NCBI GenBank assembly: GCA_023428515.1 | Contig: JAEYXI010000464.1 | Span: forward strand, 1 to 8,618 | Length of the DNA: 8,618 bases | Source of the DNA: Pseudomonadota bacterium | GTDB taxonomy: Bacteria > Pseudomonadota > Alphaproteobacteria > Rhizobiales > Rhizobiaceae | Direction of reading: 5' to 3' | Shown here: positions 1 through 6,557 of the stretch, piece by piece | Layout: every line of letters begins with the position of its first letter | Position numbering within the stretch: position 1 is the stretch's first letter | Notes under the pieces: generated by a model | The model's database searches: none | What the model saw: only the letters and a program-made list of their open reading frames with translations | Told to the model about the DNA's origin: nothing | Translations under genes and position numbers: made by a program

Positions 1-1
1 G

Positions 2-976
2 GTCATGGTCGGTCGGGACCTCGGCGATCCGGGCCGCTTACGCGGTCTCGTGCGGCGGGCGCTGATGGTGGCGCTTGCGATCATGGGCGTTGGTGCCCTG
101 GTGATCTGGTTCGGCATCGCCAGGAACGCTCTCAAGCGAATCGACCGCATGTCGGCGGCAAGCCAGAAGATCATGGCCGGAGACCTGTCGCAGCGCCTGC
201 CGGTCGGCAGGTCCGGAGACGAGTTCGATCGGCTGTCGGATTCCCTCAACGCCATGCTTGGTCGCATCGAAAAGCTCAACGAAGGTCTGCGGCAGGTTTC
301 CGACAACATCGCTCACGACCTGAAGACGCCGTTGACCCGGCTTCGCAACAAGGCCGCCGACGCGCTGGCGGAAGATCGCGAGGAAGCACGTCGCTCCGCC
401 CTCGAAGGGATCATCGCCGAGTCGGACCAGCTCATCCGCACCTTCAATGCGCTGCTGATGATCTCGCGTGTCGAGGCCGGGTCGATTGCCGCTGAAATGT
501 CCGATGCGGACCTGACCGCGATCTCGGCCGACAGCGCTGAACTCTACGAGCCCGTTGCCGAGGAGGCGGGACTGTTGCTGTCGACCGAACTCGAACCGGG
601 ACTCACCGTCCAGGGCAACCGCGAACTGATCGGCCAGGCGATCTTCAATCTGCTCGACAACGCAGTCAAATATGCGCCCGCCAGCGAGGGCGGACGGCGG
701 ATCGTCCTGAAGCTCGCAAGGCAGGACGACGTGATAAGGCTGTCGGTCGGGGACAACGGCCCGGGTATCCCGGCAGACAAGCGCACCGAAGTGGTTAAAC
801 GTTTCGTGCGCCTCGACGAAAGCCGCTCCAAGCCGGGCACCGGTCTCGGGCTCTCGCTGGTTGAGGCGGTGATGGAACTGCATGGCGGGTCGCTCGAGCT
901 TTCCGCCACCGATCCCGACAATCCCGAGGCGCCCGGCCTGACGGCCACCATGGTCTTTCCCGTCCCGAAGCCTTAA
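2..976 (+). CDS. Sensor histidine kinase, HAMP-HisKA-HATPase type (5' end missing)
   Basis: This is the C-terminal part of a membrane sensor kinase that autophosphorylates on histidine and passes the phosphate to a response regulator. The frame is open to the left edge, so the ATG at 5 is probably internal. Counting from that ATG, residues 20-38 form a hydrophobic membrane segment. A HAMP linker follows at about 40-92 (typical AGDLSQRLP and GDEFDRLSDSLNAM stretches). The H-box is NIAHDLKTPLTRLR with His104 (codon 314-316). The ATP-binding domain shows the N-box (NLLDNAVKYAP, about 217-227), the G1 box (DNGPGIP) and the F/G2 boxes (RFVRLDES, GTGLGLSLVEAV). The sensing domain and first membrane segment lie off the window; family members of this type are about 450-480 residues, so roughly 130-150 are missing. 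glnE follows 36 bases after the TAA, which suggests cotranscription. The cognate regulator is probably upstream, by inference. The class is clear; the signal and exact family member are not. Confidence 0.93.
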   Translation, partial: VMVGRDLGDPGRLRGLVRRALMVALAIMGVGALVIWFGIARNALKRIDRMSAASQKIMAGDLSQRLPVGRSGDEFDRLSDSLNAMLGRIEKLNEGLRQVSDNIAHDLKTPLTRLRNKAADALAEDREEARRSALEGIIAESDQLIRTFNALLMISRVEAGSIAAEMSDADLTAISADSAELYEPVAEEAGLLLSTELEPGLTVQGNRELIGQAIFNLLDNAVKYAPASEGGRRIVLKLARQDDVIRLSVGDNGPGIPADKRTEVVKRFVRLDESRSKPGTGLGLSLVEAVMELHGGSLELSATDPDNPEAPGLTATMVFPVPKP

Positions 977-1001
977 TCTTTCCGGTCTTGGGAGAGATTC
1001 G

Positions 1002-1007
1002 AGGAGG
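1002..1007 (+). promoter_or_regulatory. Ribosome binding site of glnE
   Basis: A perfect AGGAGG lies 5 bases ahead of the GTG at 1013. It decides in favour of this GTG start; the ATG at 1024 is in another frame. No promoter-like sequence is evident in the 36-base gap after the upstream kinase gene. Confidence 0.8.
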
Positions 1008-1012
1008 CGCGA

Positions 1013-3964
1013 GTGGCGGAGGAATGGAAGCGGCTCGATACCGTGGGCGCGGACGTGATCCATCCGCTGAACCAGGCGGAGACCCGCGCGGCACTCGGCG
1101 CGCTCAGGGATATCGGCAGGTCGGAGCCTTCCGTCGCAGCCCTGCTCGCCGGAGATTCGGCGCTGAAATCGTTCATCGTCGCCGCCTTCACCCTGTCGCC
1201 TTACCTGCGTGACGTGGCCGCCGTCTCGCCGGCCCTGCTGGCGAGCGCGATTGGCGAACCGCTCGAACCGGCACTCGAACGGCATATCGCGGCGGCCCGC
1301 GGCGCCTGGCGCGGGGATGACGGCAGGACGCCCAGCGAAGGCGAGGTCATGACCCGGCTTCGTGCGGCGAAGCGGGCGGTGAGCTTTCTGGTCGCGCTTG
1401 CCGATCTCGGGCGCATCCTTGCGGCCCGGGAGACCACCCGATGGCTGAGCGCCATGGCGGACGCCTGCGTGGCCGCGGCGATCGACCACCTGCTGCTCGC
1501 CGGCCACGAGAGCGGCAAGCTGAAGCTCGCGGACCCCGCCGAACCGGGGAAGGGATCCGGTCTCTTCGTGCTCGGCATGGGCAAGCTCGGCGGCCGCGAG
1601 CTCAATTATTCTTCCGACATCGACCTCGTCGTCTTCTTTGACCCGGAGGCCGGCATCCTCTCCGACCCCCTGGACGGTTCGGAGATCTACGGCCGCATGA
1701 TGCGGCGCCTGATCCGCATCATGCAGGACCGTACGGCAGACGGTTACGTCTTCCGCACCGACCTGCGCCTGCGTCCCGACCCCGGCTCGACCCCGCTTGC
1801 CGTGTCGCTCGACGCGGCGCTCATCTACTACGAGGGCAGGGGCCAGAACTGGGAACGGGCCGCATTCATCAAGGCACGTCCGATTGCTGGGGATCTCGCC
1901 GCCGGCGACAATTTCATCCGTCTCCTCACCCCATTCGTTTTCCGGAAATATCTGGATTACGCGGCGATCGCCGATATCCACTCCATCAAGCGGCAGATCC
2001 ACGTGCACAAGGGGCATGGGGCGATCGCCGTGAAAGGTCACGACGTCAAGCTCGGCCGGGGCGGCATCCGCGAGATCGAGTTCTTCGCCCAGACCCAGCA
2101 ACTGATCGCGGGCGGGCGGATGCCGGCGCTACGGGCGCGCGAGACCGAATCGGCGCTTGCCGCCCTCGCCGAAGCGAAGTGGATATCGCCCGAGATCGCC
2201 GCCGAGCTTACCGCCTGCTACTGGTTCCTGCGCGATGTCGAACACCGGATCCAGATGGTGCACGACGAGCAGACGCATAACCTGCCGGACACCGAGGCCG
2301 AGCTCAAGCGCATCGCCTACATGATGGGCTTCAGAGACACGGCGAGCTTCTCCCGGAGGCTGGAGGAGGTGCTGCGGACGGTCGAGAAGCGGTATGCGGG
2401 GCTGTTCGAGCAGGAGGCGAAATTATCGGGAGGCGAGGGCAACCTCGTGTTCACCGGTCAGCGGGACGATCCCGGCACCCTCGAAACCCTCGCACGGCTC
2501 GGGTTTGCACGCCCTGCGGACATGTCGCACATGATCCGCACCTGGCACTATGGACGGTATCGCGCCACGCAGTCTGCCGAAGCGCGTGAACGCCTGACGG
2601 AGATGATGCCGGCATTGCTGCAGGCATTTGGTGAAAGCAAGCGCGCCGACGAAGCGCTGCTGCGCTTCGATCACTTCCTGAAAGGGCTGCCTGCCGGCAT
2701 CCAGCTCTTCTCGCTGATCGGCAACAACCCGGCGCTCCTCGCACTGATCGTCATGATCATGTCTTCCGCGCCGCGCCTTGCCGATATCATCGCGTCCAAG
2801 CCGCATGTCTTCGACGGCATGCTTGATCCGGCACTGATGGCTGAACTGCCGACCCGTGACTACCTTGCGCAACGTCTGAAGGGGTTCATCGGCGGCACCC
2901 GGCACTACGAGGAACTGCTGGACCGTCTGCGCATCTTCGCGGACGAACAGCGGTTCCTGATCGGCATCCGGCTGCTGACCGGGGCGATCACCGGCGAACA
3001 GGCAGGACGCGCCTTCACGCATCTGGCCGACCTGCTGATCGCAGCGGTGCTTGACGCAGTACGACGGGAGATCGAAACCGCCCATGGCGCTTACCCCGGC
3101 GGGCGCGTGGCGATCATGGGCATGGGCAAGCTCGGCAGCTTCGAGCTTACCGCCGGCTCGGACGTCGACCTCATCCTTCTCTACGACTACGACGGAGATG
3201 CGTCGGAGAGCGTGGGCCCCAAACCGCTCGATTCTACCCGTTATTTCACCCGCATCACCCAGCGGCTGGTGGCCGGCCTGTCGGCGCCGATGGCCGAGGG
3301 CGTACTCTTCGAGGTCGACCTTCGTCTGCGGCCTTCGGGCAACAAGGGGCCGGTCGCCACGCGCATCAACGCCTTCGACAAATACCAGCGAGAGGAGGCC
3401 TGGACATGGGAGCACATGGCGCTCACCCGTGCCCGGCTGGTCTGCGGCGACGAAAGCCTGATGGATGAGGCGCGGGGCGTGATCGGCGAGGTGCTGTCGG
3501 CCGGCCGGGACGTGCGCAAGATTGCCGCGGACGTGGCCGAGATGCGCAAATTGATCGAGAAGGAGAAGCCGCCGCGCGACATATGGGACCTGAAGCTGAT
3601 CCCGGGCGGCCTGATCGACCTTGAGTTCATTGCGCAGTACCTCCGGCTGATCGCTCCGGCCAAGGGTATTGCGGCTGACACCTATGGTCTCAGCACGGCG
3701 GACACGCTGAAGTGGCTGGGCGGAGCATTGCTGAAGCCTGCCGACCTCGATGACTGCCTGAGAGCCCTGCGCCTCTTTACGGAGGTCTCGCAGATCATCC
3801 GCCTCTGCCTGGATGGACCCTTCGACCCAGGAGACGCGCCGGCCGGCCTCCTGGAGCGCATATGCCGGGCGGGCGATTGCCCGGACATTGCCACGCTCGC
3901 AAGCGAGATCAAGCGTCTTTCCAAGGCCGTGCGGATGGTCTTCGCGAGGACCGTGGTCGCGTGA
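1013..3964 (+). CDS. glnE: Bifunctional glutamine synthetase adenylyltransferase / adenylyl-removing enzyme GlnE
   Basis: GlnE adenylylates glutamine synthetase when nitrogen is plentiful and removes the AMP when it is scarce, under control of PII proteins and glutamine, in the cytoplasm. The 983-residue product carries two copies of the nucleotidyltransferase module. The N-terminal, adenylyl-removing copy has GMGKLGG at about 188-194, the metal-binding pair D202/D204 (SSDIDLVVFFD) and the third acidic position D250 in TDLRLRPDPGS. The C-terminal, adenylylating copy has GMGKLGS at about 703-709, D717/D719 (GSDVDLILLYD) and D769 in VDLRLRPSGNKG. Both catalytic triads are intact, so both activities should be present. 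Each copy is followed by a helical region of the GlnD/GlnE type, the second containing a GGLIDLEFIAQYL stretch. E. coli GlnE is 946 residues; about 980 is usual in rhizobia. The start is a GTG with an AGGAGG 5 bases upstream. It probably lies in an operon with the upstream kinase and ends 4 bases short of the convergent kinase gene's stop. Confidence 0.97.
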   Translation: MAEEWKRLDTVGADVIHPLNQAETRAALGALRDIGRSEPSVAALLAGDSALKSFIVAAFTLSPYLRDVAAVSPALLASAIGEPLEPALERHIAAARGAWRGDDGRTPSEGEVMTRLRAAKRAVSFLVALADLGRILAARETTRWLSAMADACVAAAIDHLLLAGHESGKLKLADPAEPGKGSGLFVLGMGKLGGRELNYSSDIDLVVFFDPEAGILSDPLDGSEIYGRMMRRLIRIMQDRTADGYVFRTDLRLRPDPGSTPLAVSLDAALIYYEGRGQNWERAAFIKARPIAGDLAAGDNFIRLLTPFVFRKYLDYAAIADIHSIKRQIHVHKGHGAIAVKGHDVKLGRGGIREIEFFAQTQQLIAGGRMPALRARETESALAALAEAKWISPEIAAELTACYWFLRDVEHRIQMVHDEQTHNLPDTEAELKRIAYMMGFRDTASFSRRLEEVLRTVEKRYAGLFEQEAKLSGGEGNLVFTGQRDDPGTLETLARLGFARPADMSHMIRTWHYGRYRATQSAEARERLTEMMPALLQAFGESKRADEALLRFDHFLKGLPAGIQLFSLIGNNPALLALIVMIMSSAPRLADIIASKPHVFDGMLDPALMAELPTRDYLAQRLKGFIGGTRHYEELLDRLRIFADEQRFLIGIRLLTGAITGEQAGRAFTHLADLLIAAVLDAVRREIETAHGAYPGGRVAIMGMGKLGSFELTAGSDVDLILLYDYDGDASESVGPKPLDSTRYFTRITQRLVAGLSAPMAEGVLFEVDLRLRPSGNKGPVATRINAFDKYQREEAWTWEHMALTRARLVCGDESLMDEARGVIGEVLSAGRDVRKIAADVAEMRKLIEKEKPPRDIWDLKLIPGGLIDLEFIAQYLRLIAPAKGIAADTYGLSTADTLKWLGGALLKPADLDDCLRALRLFTEVSQIIRLCLDGPFDPGDAPAGLLERICRAGDCPDIATLASEIKRLSKAVRMVFARTVVA

Positions 3965-3968
3965 GCCT

Positions 3969-6320
3969 TCAGGCCGTTCGTCTGCGGGTCTCGGCGGCGG
4001 ACAGGTCGGGAATGTGCAACGAAACGACCGTGCCTTTCCCGACGCGCGAGCGGATGCGCATACGGCCGCCGTGAAGGGCGATCAGTGAGCGGGAGATGGC
4101 AAGCCCCAGACCGGAGCCACCCTTGCTCTTGGCATACTGGCTCTGCACCTGTTCGAACGGATGGCCGATCTTGGAGATCGCTTCCTGCGGGATGCCGATG
4201 CCGCTGTCGGCGATCGTCAGCAGCATCCCCCCGTCCACCTTGCGTGCCCGAAGTTCGACATGACCGCCTTCATTGGTGAACTTCACGGCATTCGAGAGGA
4301 TGTTGAGCATGATCTGCTTCAATGCACGCCGATCGGCGACGACATGAAGGTTGTCGCACAGGCGCTGGCGGATCGCGATGGCCTTGTCCTGCGCGGCGAT
4401 CGAGGTGAGGCGGAGCGTCTCCTCGATCAGCGGCTTCAGGTCGACCGCCTCGGTCTGGATGCGCATATGGCCAGCCTCGATCTTCGACATGTCGAGGATG
4501 TCGTTGATGACGTTGAGCAGGTGCTTGCCGCTATCGTGAATATCTCTGGAATATTCGAGATACTTCGGCGAACCGAGCGGGCCGAACATGCCGTTCATGA
4601 GGATCTCGGAAAAACCGAGGATGGCGTTGAGCGGCGTTCTGAGTTCGTGCGACATGTTTGCCAGGAACTCGGACTTGGCCTTGTTGGCTGCTTCCGCGCG
4701 TTCCTTTTCGGCCTGATAATTGGCATTGGCGGTCGAAAGCTCAGCCTTCTGCCGTTCCAGCTTCTTCTGCGACGAGGAGAGATCTCCGATCGTCGCCATG
4801 AGCCGGCGCTCGCTCTCGCGCAGCCGCTCCTGATGGCGCTTGAGGAGCGTGATGTCGGTCCCCACCGCGACCAGGCCGCCGTCGCGGGTGCGGCGCTCGT
4901 TGATCTGCAGCCAGCGCTCGTCGGCAAGCTGCACCTCGGTGGTCCGAGAAAGCCCGCTGCCGTCCGGATCGGCAACCCGCCGTTCGATGACCGGCCGGGC
5001 GGCGGCCGCATTGACCGCCGCACGTTCGGTGCCCGGCACCAATACACTGTCCGGAAGACCGTATGCCTGCTGGAAGTGGGTATTGCACATCACGAGACGG
5101 TCGTTCTTGTCCCACAGGACGAAAGCTTCCGAGGTGCATTCGATTGCGTCGGCGAGCCGCTGGTCGGCTTCCGCGTAGCGCTGCGCGAGCCGATGCTGCT
5201 CCGTCACGTCCATCGCGATACCGATCACGTGAGTGCGGCCTGCCGCCGTCTTGACCACCTGTGCCCGGGCGCGCATCCAGACATAATGTCCTGCCGCATG
5301 CCGCATGCGGAACACCTGGTCAACCTGCTTGGCATTGCCGCGGCTGATGGCGCGGGCGAGCGCATAGATATTGCCGTCATTGGGATGCATCATCCGCGCC
5401 GCGTCCGAGAACGAGATGACGTTGCTTGCGGGCGGCAGCCCGAGCATCTCGTACATCGACCCCGACCAGAACAGGCGGCGGTTGGCCGCGTCGAAGTCCC
5501 ACAAGCCGCAGCGCCCGCGCGACAGCGCCGTTTCGATGCGCAGGTTCGACTCCACGAAAATGTCGTCGGCTTCCCGCGCGCGCCTCACCTGCATGTAGTA
5601 GGCGTAGAGGATGACGAGCAGGATTGCCGATATGCCGGCGAAGATGGTGACGTTGAGGGAGACCTCGTTGCGCCAGAAGCGATTTATGCCCTCAAGCGAG
5701 TGAGCCGCGACGATGAGCGCGCCTTCCGCGCCGACCGGCTGAATGGCAGCATAATGGGGAATTTCCCCGAAATAGGTCTCGATCAGGCCACCGTCGTTTG
5801 CGAAGCGGCGCAGTGCCGCCGTCTCCGGCAGGACGGAGGCAAGGCGGCGGCCTATGTAAGCGGAGGCCCCATCGGAACCGCCGACGATCACACCCGACTC
5901 GCTCACCAGGAGCACAAAGGCACCTGTGTTGAGCATCTGTTGCGGCAGAACCGAGCGAAGCCTCGCTTCCACAACGCTCCGCTTGCTCGGGGAGAACGTT
6001 GGAGCTTGATCGGCAAGCGCAGCGCCCGCGGCGGCCGCCATCAGGGTTGTCGACCGGCGGGCCGCATCTTCCATCCTGCCATGTTCGGCTGTGATGCCGA
6101 GGATGCGGGAAGCAGCGACCACGGTCAGAAAGGCGAGGATGAGGATCGGTATGGAGCGTTTCAGCACCATTTCGACCTGAGGTATCTGACGCGCCATCGG
6201 CTTGACCGAGAGGCGCGTCTCGTCTGCCAGCACACCTCTCAACTGCGAGAAGCTCGGAAATTTTAGACGCAACCATCCGCCGGCCGCGGTTGCCCGCTGC
6301 ACGTCCGCCATCGTTTTCAT
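3969..6320 (-). CDS. pleC: PleC-like (PdhS family) membrane sensor histidine kinase with two PAS domains
   Basis: This is a hybrid-free sensor kinase/phosphatase, probably the orthologue of PleC, which controls phosphorylation of DivK and PleD and so CtrA activity and cell polarity. Numbering is from the farthest upstream ATG (6332). A cytosolic leader covers about 1-57, membrane segment 1 about 58-80, a periplasmic region about 81-226, and membrane segment 2 about 227-247. Two PAS domains lie at about 267-380 (ending GIAMDVTEQHRL) and 392-498 (ending VGTDITLLKRH), then a coiled coil at about 500-555. The H-box is FLANMSHELRTPLNAILGFSE with His562 (codon 4647-4649) and the phosphatase-type E563/T566. 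The PdhS-family marks FGPLGSPKYLEYSRDIH and SGKHLLNVINDILDMSKIEAG follow. The N-box (NILSNAVKFTNEGG), G1 (DSGIGIP) and G2 (GGSGLGLAISRSL) are intact; there is no receiver domain. I prefer the start at 6320 because GAGGGA lies 4 bases before it; ATG 6332 (four residues longer) is possible, and ATG 6311 has no ribosome binding site. The kinase class is certain; PleC rather than another PdhS member is inferred from family signatures and remembered gene order. Confidence 0.88.
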   Translation of the reverse strand: MKTMADVQRATAAGGWLRLKFPSFSQLRGVLADETRLSVKPMARQIPQVEMVLKRSIPILILAFLTVVAASRILGITAEHGRMEDAARRSTTLMAAAAGAALADQAPTFSPSKRSVVEARLRSVLPQQMLNTGAFVLLVSESGVIVGGSDGASAYIGRRLASVLPETAALRRFANDGGLIETYFGEIPHYAAIQPVGAEGALIVAAHSLEGINRFWRNEVSLNVTIFAGISAILLVILYAYYMQVRRAREADDIFVESNLRIETALSRGRCGLWDFDAANRRLFWSGSMYEMLGLPPASNVISFSDAARMMHPNDGNIYALARAISRGNAKQVDQVFRMRHAAGHYVWMRARAQVVKTAAGRTHVIGIAMDVTEQHRLAQRYAEADQRLADAIECTSEAFVLWDKNDRLVMCNTHFQQAYGLPDSVLVPGTERAAVNAAAARPVIERRVADPDGSGLSRTTEVQLADERWLQINERRTRDGGLVAVGTDITLLKRHQERLRESERRLMATIGDLSSSQKKLERQKAELSTANANYQAEKERAEAANKAKSEFLANMSHELRTPLNAILGFSEILMNGMFGPLGSPKYLEYSRDIHDSGKHLLNVINDILDMSKIEAGHMRIQTEAVDLKPLIEETLRLTSIAAQDKAIAIRQRLCDNLHVVADRRALKQIMLNILSNAVKFTNEGGHVELRARKVDGGMLLTIADSGIGIPQEAISKIGHPFEQVQSQYAKSKGGSGLGLAISRSLIALHGGRMRIRSRVGKGTVVSLHIPDLSAAETRRRTA

Positions 6321-6324
6321 GGTG

Positions 6325-6330
6325 TCCCTC
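6325..6330 (-). promoter_or_regulatory. Likely ribosome binding site of the PleC-like gene
   Basis: GAGGGA on the minus strand sits 4 bases before the ATG at 6318-6320. The farther upstream in-frame ATG at 6330-6332 is preceded by CGGGTCACC, a poorer match. The site therefore favours the downstream start, though the spacing is slightly short. Confidence 0.5.
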
Positions 6331-6356
6331 ATGGTGACCCGGCGCGCCGCTCGCCC

Positions 6357-6386
6357 GAATCTGGCTTAATGAATCATTAGTGATTC
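6357..6386. promoter_or_regulatory. Cluster of three GANTC (CcrM methylation) sites in the kinase promoter region
   Basis: GAATC at 6357-6361, GAATC at 6371-6375 and GATTC at 6382-6386 fall within 30 bases. The last two belong to a 6-base inverted repeat, GAATCA-ttag-TGATTC (6371-6386). In Alphaproteobacteria CcrM methylates GANTC, and the methylation state of promoter sites can tie transcription to replication. GANTC also occurs singly inside the coding regions here (for example 138-142, 239-243, 600-604), so the clustering and intergenic position are the signal rather than mere presence. Confidence 0.55.
6366..6380 (-). promoter_or_regulatory. Candidate CtrA binding site upstream of the PleC-like gene
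   Basis: Read on the minus strand the site is CTAA-TGATTCA-TTAA, matching the CtrA consensus TTAA-N7-TTAA at 7 of 8 fixed bases with the exact 7-base spacing. It lies in the intergenic gap, 33 bases from the ATG at 6332 and 45 from that at 6320. The 7-base spacer contains a GANTC methylation site. CtrA is the master cell-cycle regulator of Alphaproteobacteria and the downstream target of the PleC-DivK pathway, so the location makes sense. Binding is inferred from sequence only. Confidence 0.55.
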
Positions 6387-6396
6387 TGCGTGTCCA
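6368..6396 (-). promoter_or_regulatory. Weak candidate promoter of the PleC-like gene
   Basis: On the minus strand TGGACA (6391-6396) matches TTGACA at 5 of 6 positions. It is followed after 17 bases by TTCATT (6368-6373), which matches the -10 consensus at only 3 of 6. If real, transcription would begin near 6361 and the CtrA box would cover the -10 element, which would predict repression by CtrA. The -10 match is poor, so this is a tentative assignment. Confidence 0.25.
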
Positions 6397-6427
6397 GAGG
6401 GTCTGCCGATTTTTTTGCAAGCCGGTT

Positions 6428-6456
6428 CGCCTGCGAGTCCAAATGGCTCGCAGGCG
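6428..6456. repeat. Perfect 10-base inverted repeat (hairpin) between pepN and the PleC-like gene
   Basis: CGCCTGCGAG (6428-6437) and CTCGCAGGCG (6447-6456) are exact reverse complements separated by a 9-base loop. The hairpin lies about 100 bases past the pepN stop in the direction of pepN transcription, so it could end or stabilise the pepN transcript. No T-run follows it on the minus strand; an A-run (the complement of T7 at 6410-6416) lies 11 bases beyond. It is therefore not a standard intrinsic terminator. The left arm and loop include one more GANTC (GAGTC 6435-6439). Confidence 0.6.
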
Positions 6457-6557
6457 GCTGCAAGGCGGTCGGCCAGACGCGTCAGCGGCGAACCCCGGTT
6501 GCGGTGAGGTCGACTGCGACTACGCGGGCCGAGCAGTTCCGACCGCCGGCGGCGTCT

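Noticed and set aside
38..2101. Open frame of 687 codons on the minus strand opposite the first kinase gene and glnE
   Set aside because: It is antisense to two well-supported genes, its translation is rich in Arg/Gly/His with no recognisable domain, and high third-position GC commonly creates such shadows.
2423..3415. Open frame of 330 codons on the minus strand inside glnE
   Set aside because: It is antisense to the conserved adenylyltransferase domain, with no ribosome binding site or domain support.
4161..6266. Open frame of 701 codons on the plus strand opposite the PleC-like gene
   Set aside because: Every conserved kinase motif is in the minus-strand frame; the plus-strand product resembles no family and is the usual complement shadow in GC-rich DNA.
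6410..6456. Intrinsic terminator at the 10-base hairpin
   Set aside because: The T7 run at 6410-6416 lies before the stem on the plus strand and reads as A7 after it on the minus strand, so neither direction gives a stem followed by a U-tract.
6543..6552. Palindrome CCGCCGGCGG just past the pepN stop
   Set aside because: It has no loop and consists only of G and C, so it is likely chance in such GC-rich DNA and gives no separate evidence of function.
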